This document shows positions 41,650 through 50,534 of a stretch of DNA of 64,000 bases, one piece after another. Under the pieces are notes generated by a model. That model was not told where the DNA came from and searched no databases. It was given only the letters and a program-made list of their open reading frames with translations. A program made the translations under genes and the position numbers. This DNA is from CALGFI01 sp036374435 (lineage in GTDB: Bacteria > Actinomycetota > UBA4738 > HRBIN12), in the NCBI GenBank assembly GCA_036374435.1, contig DASUTU010000153.1, positions 1-64,000 of the forward strand. Reading direction: 5' to 3'. Position 1 is the stretch's first letter, and each line of letters opens with the position of its first letter.

Positions 41650-42387
41650 GTGTTTCTGCTCTCGGCTCGGGATCCGAATCGGCCGTTGCAGCTACCAGCC
41701 GTGTTCGAAGACGACCCCTCCCACCGAACGTCGCCGTCCAAAGGACGAGGTGCGGTCGCGGATTCCTCCGTTGGAGCTGCGGAGCGCGAGCTCCATCAGC
41801 AGCAGGCGCTGGCCGACCTGGCGCTGGCCGAGCTGGCGCTGGCCGAGCTGGCGCTGGCGTTGGGGTCGGACCGGCCCTTCGACGATCTCATCCAGCTCGT
41901 GACGGACCGGGCTCGCGAGGTCATCGGGGCGGACCTGGCGCTCACCAGCCGGATGGGCGGCGGGCCGGCCGGCACGGTCACGCGGATGTCCCTGTCGGCT
42001 CGGATGGCCGGATGTCGCGACCTCCCCGTCCCGCCGCACGAGGCGGGCCTGCCGGCGCTCGTCTGCGAGCGCAATCGATCCATGCGACTCACGCAGGCCG
42101 AGCTCCACCATCCTGTACCGCGTGGCGCAGGAGGCGCTGGCGACATCCGCAAACACGTCGCCGGCGCGTCGTTCGAGCTGATGCTCTCGGGGCGGGACGG
42201 CGGCCACCTGCTCGAGATCCGCGACGACGGCCCGGGGTTCGATGTGGACGCCGTGCACGCGGGCGGGTTCGACCTCGGCCTGGCGTCGATGCGCGAACGC
42301 GCCGAGCTCGGCGGCGGCTGGTTCGTGGTCCACAGCGCACCCGGCGAGGGAACGTCGCTCCGGGTGTGGATCCCAGATACGGCCTGA
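41650..42387 (+). pseudogene. Remnant of a GAF-domain sensor histidine kinase (NarL-partner type)
   Basis: The frame reads 245 aa but is a wreck of a larger kinase. Residues 75-150 match the start of a GAF domain: LIQLVTDRAREVIGADLAL and LVCERNRSMRLTQAEL. After that the rest of the GAF domain and the histidine dimerisation domain are missing. The conserved start of the ATPase domain, TILYRVAQEALA, is encoded at 42107-42142 in another frame. The original frame resumes at IRKH and continues through IRDDGPGFD, FDLGLASMRERAELGGG and GEGTSLRVWIP. So there is a large internal deletion plus compensating frameshifts. A 15-base tandem repeat lies near the start. No intact partner regulator adjoins it. 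Confidence 0.75.
41806..41859 (+). repeat. Tandem 15-bp repeat in the kinase remnant
   Basis: The unit GCGCTGGCCGAGCTG occurs about three and a half times in a row (first copy with one change), encoding repeated ALAEL. It probably arose by slippage and lies in the coiled-coil-like N-terminal part of the pseudogene. Confidence 0.8.
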
Positions 42388-42453
42388 GCGGTCCACTCCG
42401 ATCGTTTGGCTAGGATGGGGCGGATCACACGGCTCACATGAGGGGTTGCGCCG

Positions 42454-43170
42454 TTGCAGGACCGGATGACGATCGGCGTTGGGCACGCCCTGAAGAAGGT
42501 GCGGGAGTCGCGCGATCTGGAGCTCGAGGAGGCGGCGCGGGACACGCGCATCCGCTCCGAGTTCCTCCAGGCGATCGAGGCAGACGACTTCGACCGCCTG
42601 CTCGGGGACGTTCACACACGGGGGTGCCTGCGGACCTACGCGTCGTATCTCCGCCTCTCGCCTGAGAAGGTGATCGCCGCGTACGAGTCGTCGATGCCGG
42701 CGCGGAGCGTCGAGGCGGCCGGCGCGCAGGGCCTCGCGCCGCCGGAGATGCCGACGCTGGGGCGTCGCCGTCTTCGCGACAATCATCGCCTCCTCGGCAT
42801 GATCGCGGCGACGATCCTGGTGCTCGCAGCGGCGTTCGGGGTGCTCTCGGCGCGCCAGCCGGCGCCGGCGCCGGCCGAACCGGAGACCGAGGCTCCCGCG
42901 GCCGCGGTGGACCCCGAGCTCTCCATCACGGTGACGATCACGGCGCGCGAACCCGTCGACGTCACGATCGTGGCCGACGGAGGAGAGCCGGACCGCTACC
43001 GGCTGGAGGCCGGAGAGGGCCGCTCGTTCGACGGCAAGGGCTCGATCAAGGTCTGGCTCTCGAGCGGCGGCGTGGCCAGGGTCACGGTGAACGGCCGCGA
43101 CCTCGGGTTTCCCGGTGTGAAGGGCCGCCCCTGGGAGGACACCTTCGCCTTCGGCACGCCGTCGCCGTGA
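42454..43170 (+). CDS. RodZ-like helix-turn-helix membrane protein
   Basis: A 238-aa protein with a cytoplasmic HTH of the RodZ type (VGHALKKVRESRDLELEEAARDTRIRSEFL, then GDVHTRGCLRTYASYL), one membrane helix at about 112-132 (LLGMIAATILVLAAAFGVL) and an outer DUF4115 beta domain (VTITAREPVDVTIVADG). Such proteins link MreB or the wall-synthesis machinery to the membrane; MreB itself is not in the window. Start is TTG at 42454 or ATG at 42466. TAGGAT at 42411-42416 is a possible -10. The stop overlaps the cinA start, an arrangement seen in other actinobacteria. Confidence 0.87.
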   Translation: MQDRMTIGVGHALKKVRESRDLELEEAARDTRIRSEFLQAIEADDFDRLLGDVHTRGCLRTYASYLRLSPEKVIAAYESSMPARSVEAAGAQGLAPPEMPTLGRRRLRDNHRLLGMIAATILVLAAAFGVLSARQPAPAPAEPETEAPAAAVDPELSITVTITAREPVDVTIVADGGEPDRYRLEAGEGRSFDGKGSIKVWLSSGGVARVTVNGRDLGFPGVKGRPWEDTFAFGTPSP

Positions 43171-44432
43171 AGGCGGAGGTCGTCGGCGTCGGGACCGAGC
43201 TGCTCCTCGGGCAGATCGTCGACACGAACGCCGCCTGGATCGGGGAGCGGCTCGCCGAGATCGGCGTGGACGTGCTGCACCATCAGGTGGTCGGCGACAA
43301 CGTGGGGCGCATCGTGGAGGTGCTCACGTTGGCGCTGTCCCGATCGGACGCCGTGATCGTCACCGGCGGGCTGGGCCCCACCCAGGACGACGTCACCCGG
43401 CACGCCCTCGCCGAGGCGACCGGGGTGGCGCTCGAACGCCGGCCCGAGCTCGCCGAGATGATCCGCGAGCGATTCACGCGCGCGGGCCGCGAGATGCCTC
43501 TGTCGAACCTCGTCCAGGCCGACCTGCCCGCGGGGGCGCGAGCCATCGTCCCCCGGCGGGGAACCGCGCCGGGCATCGTGGTCGACCTCGCCGACCGGCG
43601 GGTGTACGCCGTGCCGGGTGTCCCGGCGGAGATGCGGGAGATGATGGAGGGGACGGTGCTCCCGGAGCTCGCCGCGGCGGCCGGCCCCGCCACGATCGTC
43701 TCGCGGATCGTTCGCTGCGTCGGCATCGCGGAGTCGCGCGTGGCCGAGCTCCTGGACGACGTGTTCCAGGGGTCGACGAACCCGACCGTGGCCTACCTGG
43801 CCGGCGGGGGAGAGGTGAAGGTGCGCCTCACCGCCAAGGCCCCCACCGCCGAGGAGGCCGGGGCGATGCTCGTGCCCGCGATCGAGACCGTGGTCGAGCG
43901 CGTCGGCGACTTCGTCACCTCGACGTCGGACGAGGACCTCGAGGAGGTGGTGGGGCGGCTGCTGCGGGCCGCGGGATCCACCGTCGCCTGCGCCGAGTCG
44001 CTCACGGCCGGGTCGCTCTCGGCCCGGCTGGCGAGGGTCCCGGGGGCCTCCGACTACCTGCTCGGCTCGGCGGTGACGTACGGTGCCCGGGCCAAGCGCG
44101 ACCTGCTCGGGGTGTCCGAGGCGACCCTGGCCGGCCCCGGCGTCGTCAGCCGCGAGTGCGCCGCCGAGATGGCCGCGGGAGCCCGGCGGGCCTTCGGCGC
44201 CGATCTCGGCCTGGCGCTCACGGGAGCGGCGGGCCCCGAGCCCCACGACGGCGCGGAGCCGGGCACCGCCTGGGTGGCGCTGGACGGCGAGGAGATCGCC
44301 CATCAGCGGAAGATCCGGGCGCCCGGCGACCGGCCGATGGTGGTCCGCTGGTCCGAACAGGCGGCGCTCGACCTGGTGCGGCGCCACCTCGAGGGCCGGC
44401 CGCTGCCGGACGCCGAACCCGTGGTTCGCTGA
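43167..44432 (+). CDS. cinA: CinA-like protein (nicotinamide-nucleotide amidase)
   Basis: Two-domain protein of 421 aa. The N-terminal MoeA/MogA-like half has EVVGVGTELLLGQIVDTNAAWI, VTGGLGPTQDDVTR and GVPAEMREMM, linked to ADP-ribose pyrophosphatase activity. The C-terminal amidase half has VACAESLTAGSLSARLARVPGASDYLLGS and LTGAAGPEP, linked to NMN deamidation. GTG at 43167 overlaps the rodZ-like gene. thpR and recA follow; cinA beside recA is common and in streptococci the two are co-induced in competence. The SOS promoter of recA lies after thpR, so cinA is not itself under that box. Confidence 0.94.
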   Translation: MKAEVVGVGTELLLGQIVDTNAAWIGERLAEIGVDVLHHQVVGDNVGRIVEVLTLALSRSDAVIVTGGLGPTQDDVTRHALAEATGVALERRPELAEMIRERFTRAGREMPLSNLVQADLPAGARAIVPRRGTAPGIVVDLADRRVYAVPGVPAEMREMMEGTVLPELAAAAGPATIVSRIVRCVGIAESRVAELLDDVFQGSTNPTVAYLAGGGEVKVRLTAKAPTAEEAGAMLVPAIETVVERVGDFVTSTSDEDLEEVVGRLLRAAGSTVACAESLTAGSLSARLARVPGASDYLLGSAVTYGARAKRDLLGVSEATLAGPGVVSRECAAEMAAGARRAFGADLGLALTGAAGPEPHDGAEPGTAWVALDGEEIAHQRKIRAPGDRPMVVRWSEQAALDLVRRHLEGRPLPDAEPVVR

Positions 44433-45017
44433 ATGGCCCGGGATCGCGCGTCGCGTCCGGAGGCGAAGCCGCTCCGGCTGTTCGTGGCGTTCGACGTGCC
44501 CGAGCCGGTGCTGGACGCCGTGGAGGCCGCCGAGGCGCCGCTCCGCGAGCAGTTCCCCCGCGCGCGATGGGTGCCGCGCCAGAACCGCCACGTTACGGTG
44601 AAGTTCCTGGGCTCGACGTGGCCGAGGCTCGTCGACTGGGTCCTCACGTCCGTGGCGACTGCCGCTGCCGCCGCCGAGCCCGTGCCGACCCGCGTGACCG
44701 GGCTCGGCGTCTTCCCGAACGCGCGGCGCGCCCGGGTGCTCTGGGCAGGCCTCGACGACGGCGACCGCGTCCTGGCCCGGCTGGCGGCCGGCCTGGACGA
44801 GGCCCTGGCCCGCGAGTTCACGCCCGAGAAGCGGGCGTTCACCGCGCACCTGACGCTCGCCCGGTTCGACCCGTCCGTCCCGATCGGGGACCTGCCGCCG
44901 GCGGACGCGCTCGGCGACCCGTTCACGGTGGACCGGATCGTCTTGTATCGCAGCCACCTGCGGCGCCCGGCCCCCGTCTACGAGGCCTTCGAGACGTTCT
45001 CGCTCGGACGTCGTTGA
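44433..45017 (+). CDS. thpR: RNA 2',3'-cyclic phosphodiesterase (2H family)
   Basis: A 194-aa LigT/ThpR protein that opens 2',3'-cyclic phosphates on RNA ends. Both 2H motifs are present: RHVTVKFLG near residue 52 and AHLTLARF near residue 142. The N terminus (LRLFVAFDVPEPVLDAV) is typical. ATG at 44433 directly follows the cinA stop, so it is co-transcribed with it. The recA promoter begins within its last codons and stop. Cellular role is not well defined in any species. Confidence 0.92.
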   Translation: MARDRASRPEAKPLRLFVAFDVPEPVLDAVEAAEAPLREQFPRARWVPRQNRHVTVKFLGSTWPRLVDWVLTSVATAAAAAEPVPTRVTGLGVFPNARRARVLWAGLDDGDRVLARLAAGLDEALAREFTPEKRAFTAHLTLARFDPSVPIGDLPPADALGDPFTVDRIVLYRSHLRRPAPVYEAFETFSLGRR

Positions 45018-45043
45018 CCTCGAACACGTGTTCGACTAAGGTC
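45015..45043 (+). promoter_or_regulatory. recA promoter with an SOS (LexA) box in the spacer
   Basis: TTGACC (45015-45020) and TAAGGT (45038-45043) are 17 bases apart. The 16-base perfect palindrome TCGAACACGTGTTCGA (45021-45036) fills that spacer. It matches the actinobacterial/Gram-positive LexA consensus CGAAC-N4-GTTCG at every position, so LexA binding would block polymerase. RNA would start near 45050, leaving a leader of about 150 bases before recA. Confidence 0.9.
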
Positions 45044-45201
45044 GGGGTTGCACGTGGCCCGGTTCCGGGCCTAGTTTCAGGGGTGTAATCACAGGAGCGT
45101 GGTTCGTGTCGGACCCTCACGGTAACGTCCGTCCCGCACTCGGGGAGGGGCTCACCGGCGTGGTGAAGCGGTGGGCGAGGGATCAGAAGGAGGCTTCGCG
45201 C

Positions 45202-46302
<1,101 letters not shown>

Positions 46303-46339
46303 GGGAAGGGTCGGCCGGCCCCGGTCTCTCGCTGCCTCC

Positions 46340-46813
46340 ATGGCCAAGACGCCGCTGGACTGCCACGAGCGGGCCCTCGGCCTGCTGGCCGTCCGGCCGC
46401 GGTCGCGCCGCGAGCTCCGCACCCGGCTCCTGCGGGCAGGGTTCGAGGCGGGCGAGGTCGACGGGGAGCTCGAGCGGCTCGAAGCGGTGGGGCTCGTGGA
46501 CGACGACGAGTTCGCCCGCCGGGTGGCCGAACACGAGCTCTCGGTGCGGTTGTCCGGGCGGCGGGCCATCGAGAACCGGCTGGCCGCCAAAGGCGTGGAC
46601 CGGGCCACGATCGACCGTGCCCTGGAGGACGTCGGCGTTCCGGACGAGGAGCGTGCTCTCGAGCTGGCGCGGGATCGAGCCCGCCGGCTGGGCGGCCTCC
46701 GGCCCGAACAGGCCTACTCCCGCCTGGTGTCGTTCCTGGCCAGGCGGGGCTATGAGCCCGGCATCGCCCACAGCGCCGCCCGGGCCGCGCTCGGGGCCGG
46801 GACGGAGGAGTGA
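46340..46813 (+). CDS. recX: Regulatory protein RecX
   Basis: Small helical modulator that binds and limits RecA filaments. The 157-aa product has the three-repeat RecX layout: ALGLLAVRPRSRRELRTRLLRAGF, then LVDDDEFARRVAEHELSVRLSGRRAIENRLAAKGV, then RRLGGLRPEQAYSRLVSFLARRGYEPGIA. ATG at 46340 is chosen because conserved sequence begins at MAKTPLDCHERALG. It should be co-transcribed with recA and so also SOS-induced. Confidence 0.92.
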   Translation: MAKTPLDCHERALGLLAVRPRSRRELRTRLLRAGFEAGEVDGELERLEAVGLVDDDEFARRVAEHELSVRLSGRRAIENRLAAKGVDRATIDRALEDVGVPDEERALELARDRARRLGGLRPEQAYSRLVSFLARRGYEPGIAHSAARAALGAGTEE

Positions 46814-46831
46814 GGGGTGTGGAGGCCACCC

Positions 46832-46860
46832 TTGCCTCATCGTGCGAGAGGCCGTACCCT
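46832..46860 (+). promoter_or_regulatory. Putative rny promoter
   Basis: TTGCCT (46832-46837) and TACCCT (46855-46860) are separated by exactly 17 bases just after recX. RNA starting near 46867 would have a leader of about 208 bases before rny, including the hairpin at 47010-47049. Apart from this promoter and hairpin I see nothing in the 261-base gap. Confidence 0.5.
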
Positions 46861-47009
46861 CGGCGCAGAAGGTTCATCGGATCGTCAACTGTTCGAGACG
46901 CGCCTGACACGTCGAGATCGAAGACACAAGGTTCCCAGGTAGCAGACCGGATCCGGGGAGGCGAAGGGCCGCACAGGCAGCGCCGTCCCTAGATCATCCG
47001 TATCGGACG

Positions 47010-47058
47010 CACGGCCGAACAGGGCCCGGTGGGCCTCGGTTCGGCCGTGTTGTCGTTT
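47010..47058 (+). terminator. Terminator-like hairpin in the rny leader
   Basis: CACGGCCGAAC (47010-47020) pairs perfectly with GTTCGGCCGTG (47039-47049), and the inner part can extend the stem (AGGGCCC with GGGCCT). TTGTCGTTTTG follows. It ends only about 20 bases before the rny start codon. It could end recA-recX transcripts or act as an attenuator on rny; its place after a probable rny promoter favours attenuation. Confidence 0.6.
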
Positions 47059-47074
47059 TGTTCGGGAGGCGACG

Positions 47075-48607
47075 ATGGAAGCGTTCGTGGCGGGTGCCGT
47101 GGCTCTCGCCGTCGGGATCGGCATCGGGTTCCTCGTCCGCAAGGTGATCGCGCAGTCGCAGGTCCACAGCGCGGAGGCGAGGGCGCAGAAGGTCATCCTC
47201 GAGGCCGAACGCGAGGCGGAACACCTGACGCGAGAGGCGCTCGTCGAGGCCCGCGACGAGATCGGAGGGCTCCGGCGAGAGGCGGAGGAGGACCTGCGGT
47301 CGCGGCGGGAGGAGGTCAAACGTCAGGAGGAGCGCCTGGCGCAGAAGGAGTCGTCGGTCGATCGCAAGCTCGACGGGGCGGACCGCCGGGCCGAGGAGCT
47401 CGACGACCGCGACCGAAAGCTCCAGCAAGTGCGTCAGCAGCTCGAGCAGGCCGCGGAGCAACACCGCAAACGCCTGGAGGACATCGCCCACATGACCGCG
47501 CAGGAGGCCAGGGAGGCCCTGCGCCGGCAGGTGGTGGAGGACGCCAAACGCGAGGCGATGGCCACCGTCCGCGAGATCGAGCAGCGGGCCAGGGAGGAGG
47601 GGGAGGAGCGCGCGCGCAAGATCGTGACGATCGCGATCCAGCGCGTGGCCTCGGAGCAGACGGCCGAGTCCTCCGTCTCGGTGTTCTCGCTGCCGAGCGA
47701 GGACATGAAGGGACGGATCATCGGACGGGAGGGCCGGAACATCCGGGCGTTCGAGGCCGTCACCGGCGTGAACCTGATCATCGACGACACGCCCGAGGCC
47801 GTCGTGTTGTCCTGCTTCGATCCCGTCCGTCGCGAGACCGCCCGCCTCACCCTGGAGAAGCTCGTCCAGGACGGCCGGATCCACCCGGCGAGGATCGAGG
47901 AGACGTTCGACCGTTCGTCGAGCGAGATCGAGGAGCGGATCCGTCGCGCCGGTGAGGAGGCCGTGATGGACGTCGGCATCACGGACATGCACCCGGAGAT
48001 GATCCGGCTCCTCGGCCGGCTCCAGTTCCGGACGTCGTACGGGCAGAACGTGCTTCGGCACCTGGTGGAGTCCGCGCACATCGCCGCGGCGATCAGCACG
48101 GAGCTGGGCGTCGACCCCACGGTCCCCAAACGCGGCGCGCTCCTGCACGACATCGGCAAGGCCGTGACCCACGAGGTCGAGGGGTCGCACGCGATCATCG
48201 GCGCCGAGATCGCTCGGCGGATGAAGGAGGCCCCCGAGGTGGTGCACTGCATCGAGTCGCACCACGGCGAGGTCGAGCAGCGAACGATCGAGGCGGTCAT
48301 CGCGCAGATCGCCGACGGGATCTCGGGCGGCCGTCCCGGCGCTCGCCGGGAGAGCCTCGAGACGTACGTGAAACGACTGGAGCGCCTCGAGGAGATCTGC
48401 ACGAGTTACCCGGGGGTGGAGAAGGTCTACGCCATGCAGGCCGGCCGCGAGGTGCGTGTGATGGTCAAGCCCACCGACATCGACGACCTGTCCGCCCAGG
48501 TGATGGCGCGAGACATCGCCAAGCAGGTGGAAGAGGAGCTTCAGTACCCCGGCCAGATCAAGATCACCGTGGTCCGCGAGACCCGGTCGGTCGAATACGC
48601 GAAGTAG
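47075..48607 (+). CDS. rny: Ribonuclease Y
   Basis: Membrane-anchored endoribonuclease that starts mRNA decay. An N-terminal helix (AVALAVGIGIGFLVRKVI) is followed by a long charged coiled coil (about 25-190), a KH domain (MKGRIIGREGRNIRAFEAVTGV) and an HD domain with LLHDIGKAVTHEVEGSHAIIGAEIA and later ESHHGEVEQ. At 510 aa it is standard. CGGGAGG precedes the ATG. RNase Y is typical of Firmicutes and of only some actinobacteria, so its presence beside RNase J helps place the lineage. Confidence 0.96.
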   Translation: MEAFVAGAVALAVGIGIGFLVRKVIAQSQVHSAEARAQKVILEAEREAEHLTREALVEARDEIGGLRREAEEDLRSRREEVKRQEERLAQKESSVDRKLDGADRRAEELDDRDRKLQQVRQQLEQAAEQHRKRLEDIAHMTAQEAREALRRQVVEDAKREAMATVREIEQRAREEGEERARKIVTIAIQRVASEQTAESSVSVFSLPSEDMKGRIIGREGRNIRAFEAVTGVNLIIDDTPEAVVLSCFDPVRRETARLTLEKLVQDGRIHPARIEETFDRSSSEIEERIRRAGEEAVMDVGITDMHPEMIRLLGRLQFRTSYGQNVLRHLVESAHIAAAISTELGVDPTVPKRGALLHDIGKAVTHEVEGSHAIIGAEIARRMKEAPEVVHCIESHHGEVEQRTIEAVIAQIADGISGGRPGARRESLETYVKRLERLEEICTSYPGVEKVYAMQAGREVRVMVKPTDIDDLSAQVMARDIAKQVEEELQYPGQIKITVVRETRSVEYAK

Positions 48608-48639
48608 CCGCTCGCCCCGCTCGTCGCGGATGAGCAGAT

Positions 48640-48667
48640 GAGCGGATGAGAGGAGTCTCATCCGCTC
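48640..48667 (+). terminator. Intrinsic terminator after rny
   Basis: GAGCGGATGAGA (48640-48651) pairs perfectly over 12 bases with TCTCATCCGCTC (48656-48667) around a GGAG loop. The trailing T run is weak (CTTA), but the position 33 bases after rny and before a new operon supports termination. A second stem, GGGGGC/GCCCCC at 48673-48689, lies immediately after. Confidence 0.7.
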
Positions 48668-48739
48668 CTTACGGGGGCCTCACGCCCCCCGGATACCTTC
48701 GACTCGACGGATCGAGCGAGAAGAGGGGGAGGTATCCGC

Positions 48740-49108
48740 ATGATTCCGAAGATCCTGATGGGGCTCATGGTGGCGGCGCTCGTCGCCTTCGTGTATCCGG
48801 TCGCAACGCCGGCCGCAGGACGCGCCGACGACGAGGTCGTGGTGGCTCGCGAGGAAGACGTCGACGGCGAGGTCGTCTCCAACGACGACGGGGACGATGA
48901 CGGCGGCGACACGAACGGCACCAACTCGTTCACGAGCGGGGTCGACAGCAACGACGGCACGAACAGCCGAGCGACGAGCGTCTCTCGAGGCGACGATCGC
49001 AGCCGCGGGGACCTCACGCGGGACCGGACGAAGGACGGGCCCGGCTCCAGCACCCGCGACCGGTCACGACACCACACCAACGACCGGTCGCGGCACGACA
49101 CCCGCTGA
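48740..49108 (+). CDS. Small secreted Asp/Asn/Arg-rich protein (signalling island protein 1)
   Basis: A 122-aa product with an N-terminal signal peptide (ILMGLMVAALVAFVYPVATPAAG, cleavage near residue 26) and a wholly low-complexity mature part. An acidic region (EEDVDGEVVSNDDGDDDGGD) is followed by Thr/Asn/Ser-rich sequence and a basic tail of short DRSR repeats. It should be exported and disordered, perhaps calcium-binding through its Asp-rich stretch. AGGGGGAGG precedes the ATG. I know no family. It is the first gene of an operon with a Ser/Thr kinase and a second protein of the same style. Confidence 0.75.
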   Translation: MIPKILMGLMVAALVAFVYPVATPAAGRADDEVVVAREEDVDGEVVSNDDGDDDGGDTNGTNSFTSGVDSNDGTNSRATSVSRGDDRSRGDLTRDRTKDGPGSSTRDRSRHHTNDRSRHDTR

Positions 49109-49132
49109 CCCGGACCCGAGAGGACGGACGAG

Positions 49133-50035
49133 ATGGTGACCGCGACGAGCGACCTCCGCCGGGCCTGGGAGCTCGGCGCCGGGGACGAGATCGCCCCGGG
49201 GCTCCTCGCCCAGCAGCTGCTGGGCGGCGGGTCGAGGTACGAGGCGTACCTGGCGTTCGACGAGCGCCTGCATCACCTGGTCGTGGTGAAGGTCCTTCGC
49301 CCCGACCGGATCGGCGACGAGGCGGCCCGGAGCGGGCTCCGCGCAGAGGCGGAGGTGCTCGCCGCGGTCAACCACCCGGCGATCGCGCGCATGCTCCGGG
49401 CCGGTCTGGACGACGAGCGCCCGCACTTGGTGCTCGAGTTCGTGGAGGGACCGCGCCTGTCGACGCTGATCCGCAGGTTCGGCCCGGTCGAGTCGGTCCA
49501 GGCGGCGCCCCTGGCGGTCGAGGTTGCCTCGGCGTTGCACTACCTGCACGGCCTCGGCCTGGTCCACCTGGACGTGAAGCCGAAGAACCTGATCATGGGC
49601 GCACCCCCGCGCCTGATCGACCTCAGCATCGCCCGGTCGATCGAATCGGCGGCTCGGCTCGACGTGGCGATCGGGACCGACGCCTACATGGCGCCGGAGC
49701 AGTGCACGCCTTCACCCGGGCGCGTCGGGCCGCCCGCCGACGTGTGGGGTCTGGGCGTGACGTTGTACGAGGCGCTGGCCGGGCGCCCCGCCTTCCCGGC
49801 GGGTGATCCCGACGGCGCCTCGGCAGAAGAGCGGTTCCCGCAGCTCGTGTGTGGCGTGGAGCCGCTCCCGGAGCACGTGCCCGAGGAGCTGCGGAGCGCG
49901 GCCGAGGCCGCGTTGGCGTACGAACCCGCGGACCGGCCGGCCGTGGCAGAGCTCGCCGACCTGGTCGAGCCGCTCCTGCGGCACCCCCGGCGCCTGGTGC
50001 TCAACCAGCTGAAACCGAGAACGAGGAAGGAGTGA
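49133..50035 (+). CDS. Soluble serine/threonine protein kinase with non-canonical active site
   Basis: A 300-aa kinase domain with almost nothing else. The P-loop is LLGGGSRYEAYLAF, the ATP lysine K53 is in VVVKVL and the catalytic loop is HLDVKPKN (145-152), so arginine of the usual HRD is leucine. The metal motif is DLS (163-165) in place of DFG. GTDAYMAPEQ and ADVWGLGVTLYEALAGRPAF are intact. The key catalytic Lys and Asp residues remain, so activity is likely. Unlike PknB-type kinases it lacks a membrane helix or PASTA repeats. It sits between two small acidic exported or anchored proteins, hinting that they are regulators or outputs. Confidence 0.92.
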   Translation: MVTATSDLRRAWELGAGDEIAPGLLAQQLLGGGSRYEAYLAFDERLHHLVVVKVLRPDRIGDEAARSGLRAEAEVLAAVNHPAIARMLRAGLDDERPHLVLEFVEGPRLSTLIRRFGPVESVQAAPLAVEVASALHYLHGLGLVHLDVKPKNLIMGAPPRLIDLSIARSIESAARLDVAIGTDAYMAPEQCTPSPGRVGPPADVWGLGVTLYEALAGRPAFPAGDPDGASAEERFPQLVCGVEPLPEHVPEELRSAAEAALAYEPADRPAVAELADLVEPLLRHPRRLVLNQLKPRTRKE

Positions 50036-50041
50036 GGGGAG

Positions 50042-50464
50042 ATGCCCTGGGGGAAGATCGCGGTGGTCGGGCTGGCCACGCTGGTCACGCTCGGCCTGGG
50101 ATTGGTGGCGACGCAACCGTGGAAGGGGCCGAACCCGGTGGACGCCCTGGAGCTCGATCAAGCCTGGAAAGATGGCGATGCTCCCGACGGCGAGATCGGG
50201 GACGATGACGACGATGGCGACGACACCGGGACCCGCACCCGAGGCGGTGCACGGGACGCCTCTCGCACCGACGACGGCCGGGACGGAACCCGCGAGGGCG
50301 ACACCCGCGGGGCACGCGGGACGGGAACGGCCGACAGCGTCGCGGTCGCGACCAACACCGGAGGGGACCGCGACACCAACGGCGGGGTCGTCACGGCCAC
50401 CGACGACGGGGGCGGGGCCCCCAGCGTCTCGCGGGACAGCGTCTCCGGAGGCAGCGATACCTGA
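50042..50464 (+). CDS. Small membrane-anchored or secreted acidic protein (signalling island protein 2)
   Basis: A 140-aa product in the style of the gene two places upstream. One hydrophobic segment (IAVVGLATLVTLGLGLVAT, residues 6-24) is followed by a short PWKGPNPVDALELDQAW stretch, an acidic run (EIGDDDDDGDDTG) and a disordered Arg/Gly/Thr/Asp-rich tail. There is no clear cleavage site, so it may stay anchored with the tail outside. It begins six bases after the kinase stop and ends before a strong terminator hairpin. No family recognised. Confidence 0.72.
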   Translation: MPWGKIAVVGLATLVTLGLGLVATQPWKGPNPVDALELDQAWKDGDAPDGEIGDDDDDGDDTGTRTRGGARDASRTDDGRDGTREGDTRGARGTGTADSVAVATNTGGDRDTNGGVVTATDDGGGAPSVSRDSVSGGSDT

Positions 50465-50488
50465 TCCATCCGATCGAGATCCCGACGT

Positions 50489-50515
50489 GGCCCCCGGGAG
50501 CGACTCCCGGGGGCC
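50489..50515 (+). terminator. Terminator hairpin ending the kinase operon
   Basis: GGCCCCCGGGAG pairs perfectly over 12 bases with CTCCCGGGGGCC around the loop CGA and is followed by CGTTCCTTCG. It lies between the second acidic protein gene and the histidine kinase. One possible kinase start (GTG at 50487) would put this stem inside its coding sequence, which argues for the later start. Confidence 0.72.
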
Positions 50516-50534
50516 CGTTCCTTCGCGGCGGCGG

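Noticed and set aside
41640..42413. Alternative 257-codon frame over the kinase remnant
   Set aside because: It is Arg/Gly-rich and carries no kinase motifs; only short ATPase-like pieces occur out of frame, which supports decay rather than a second gene.
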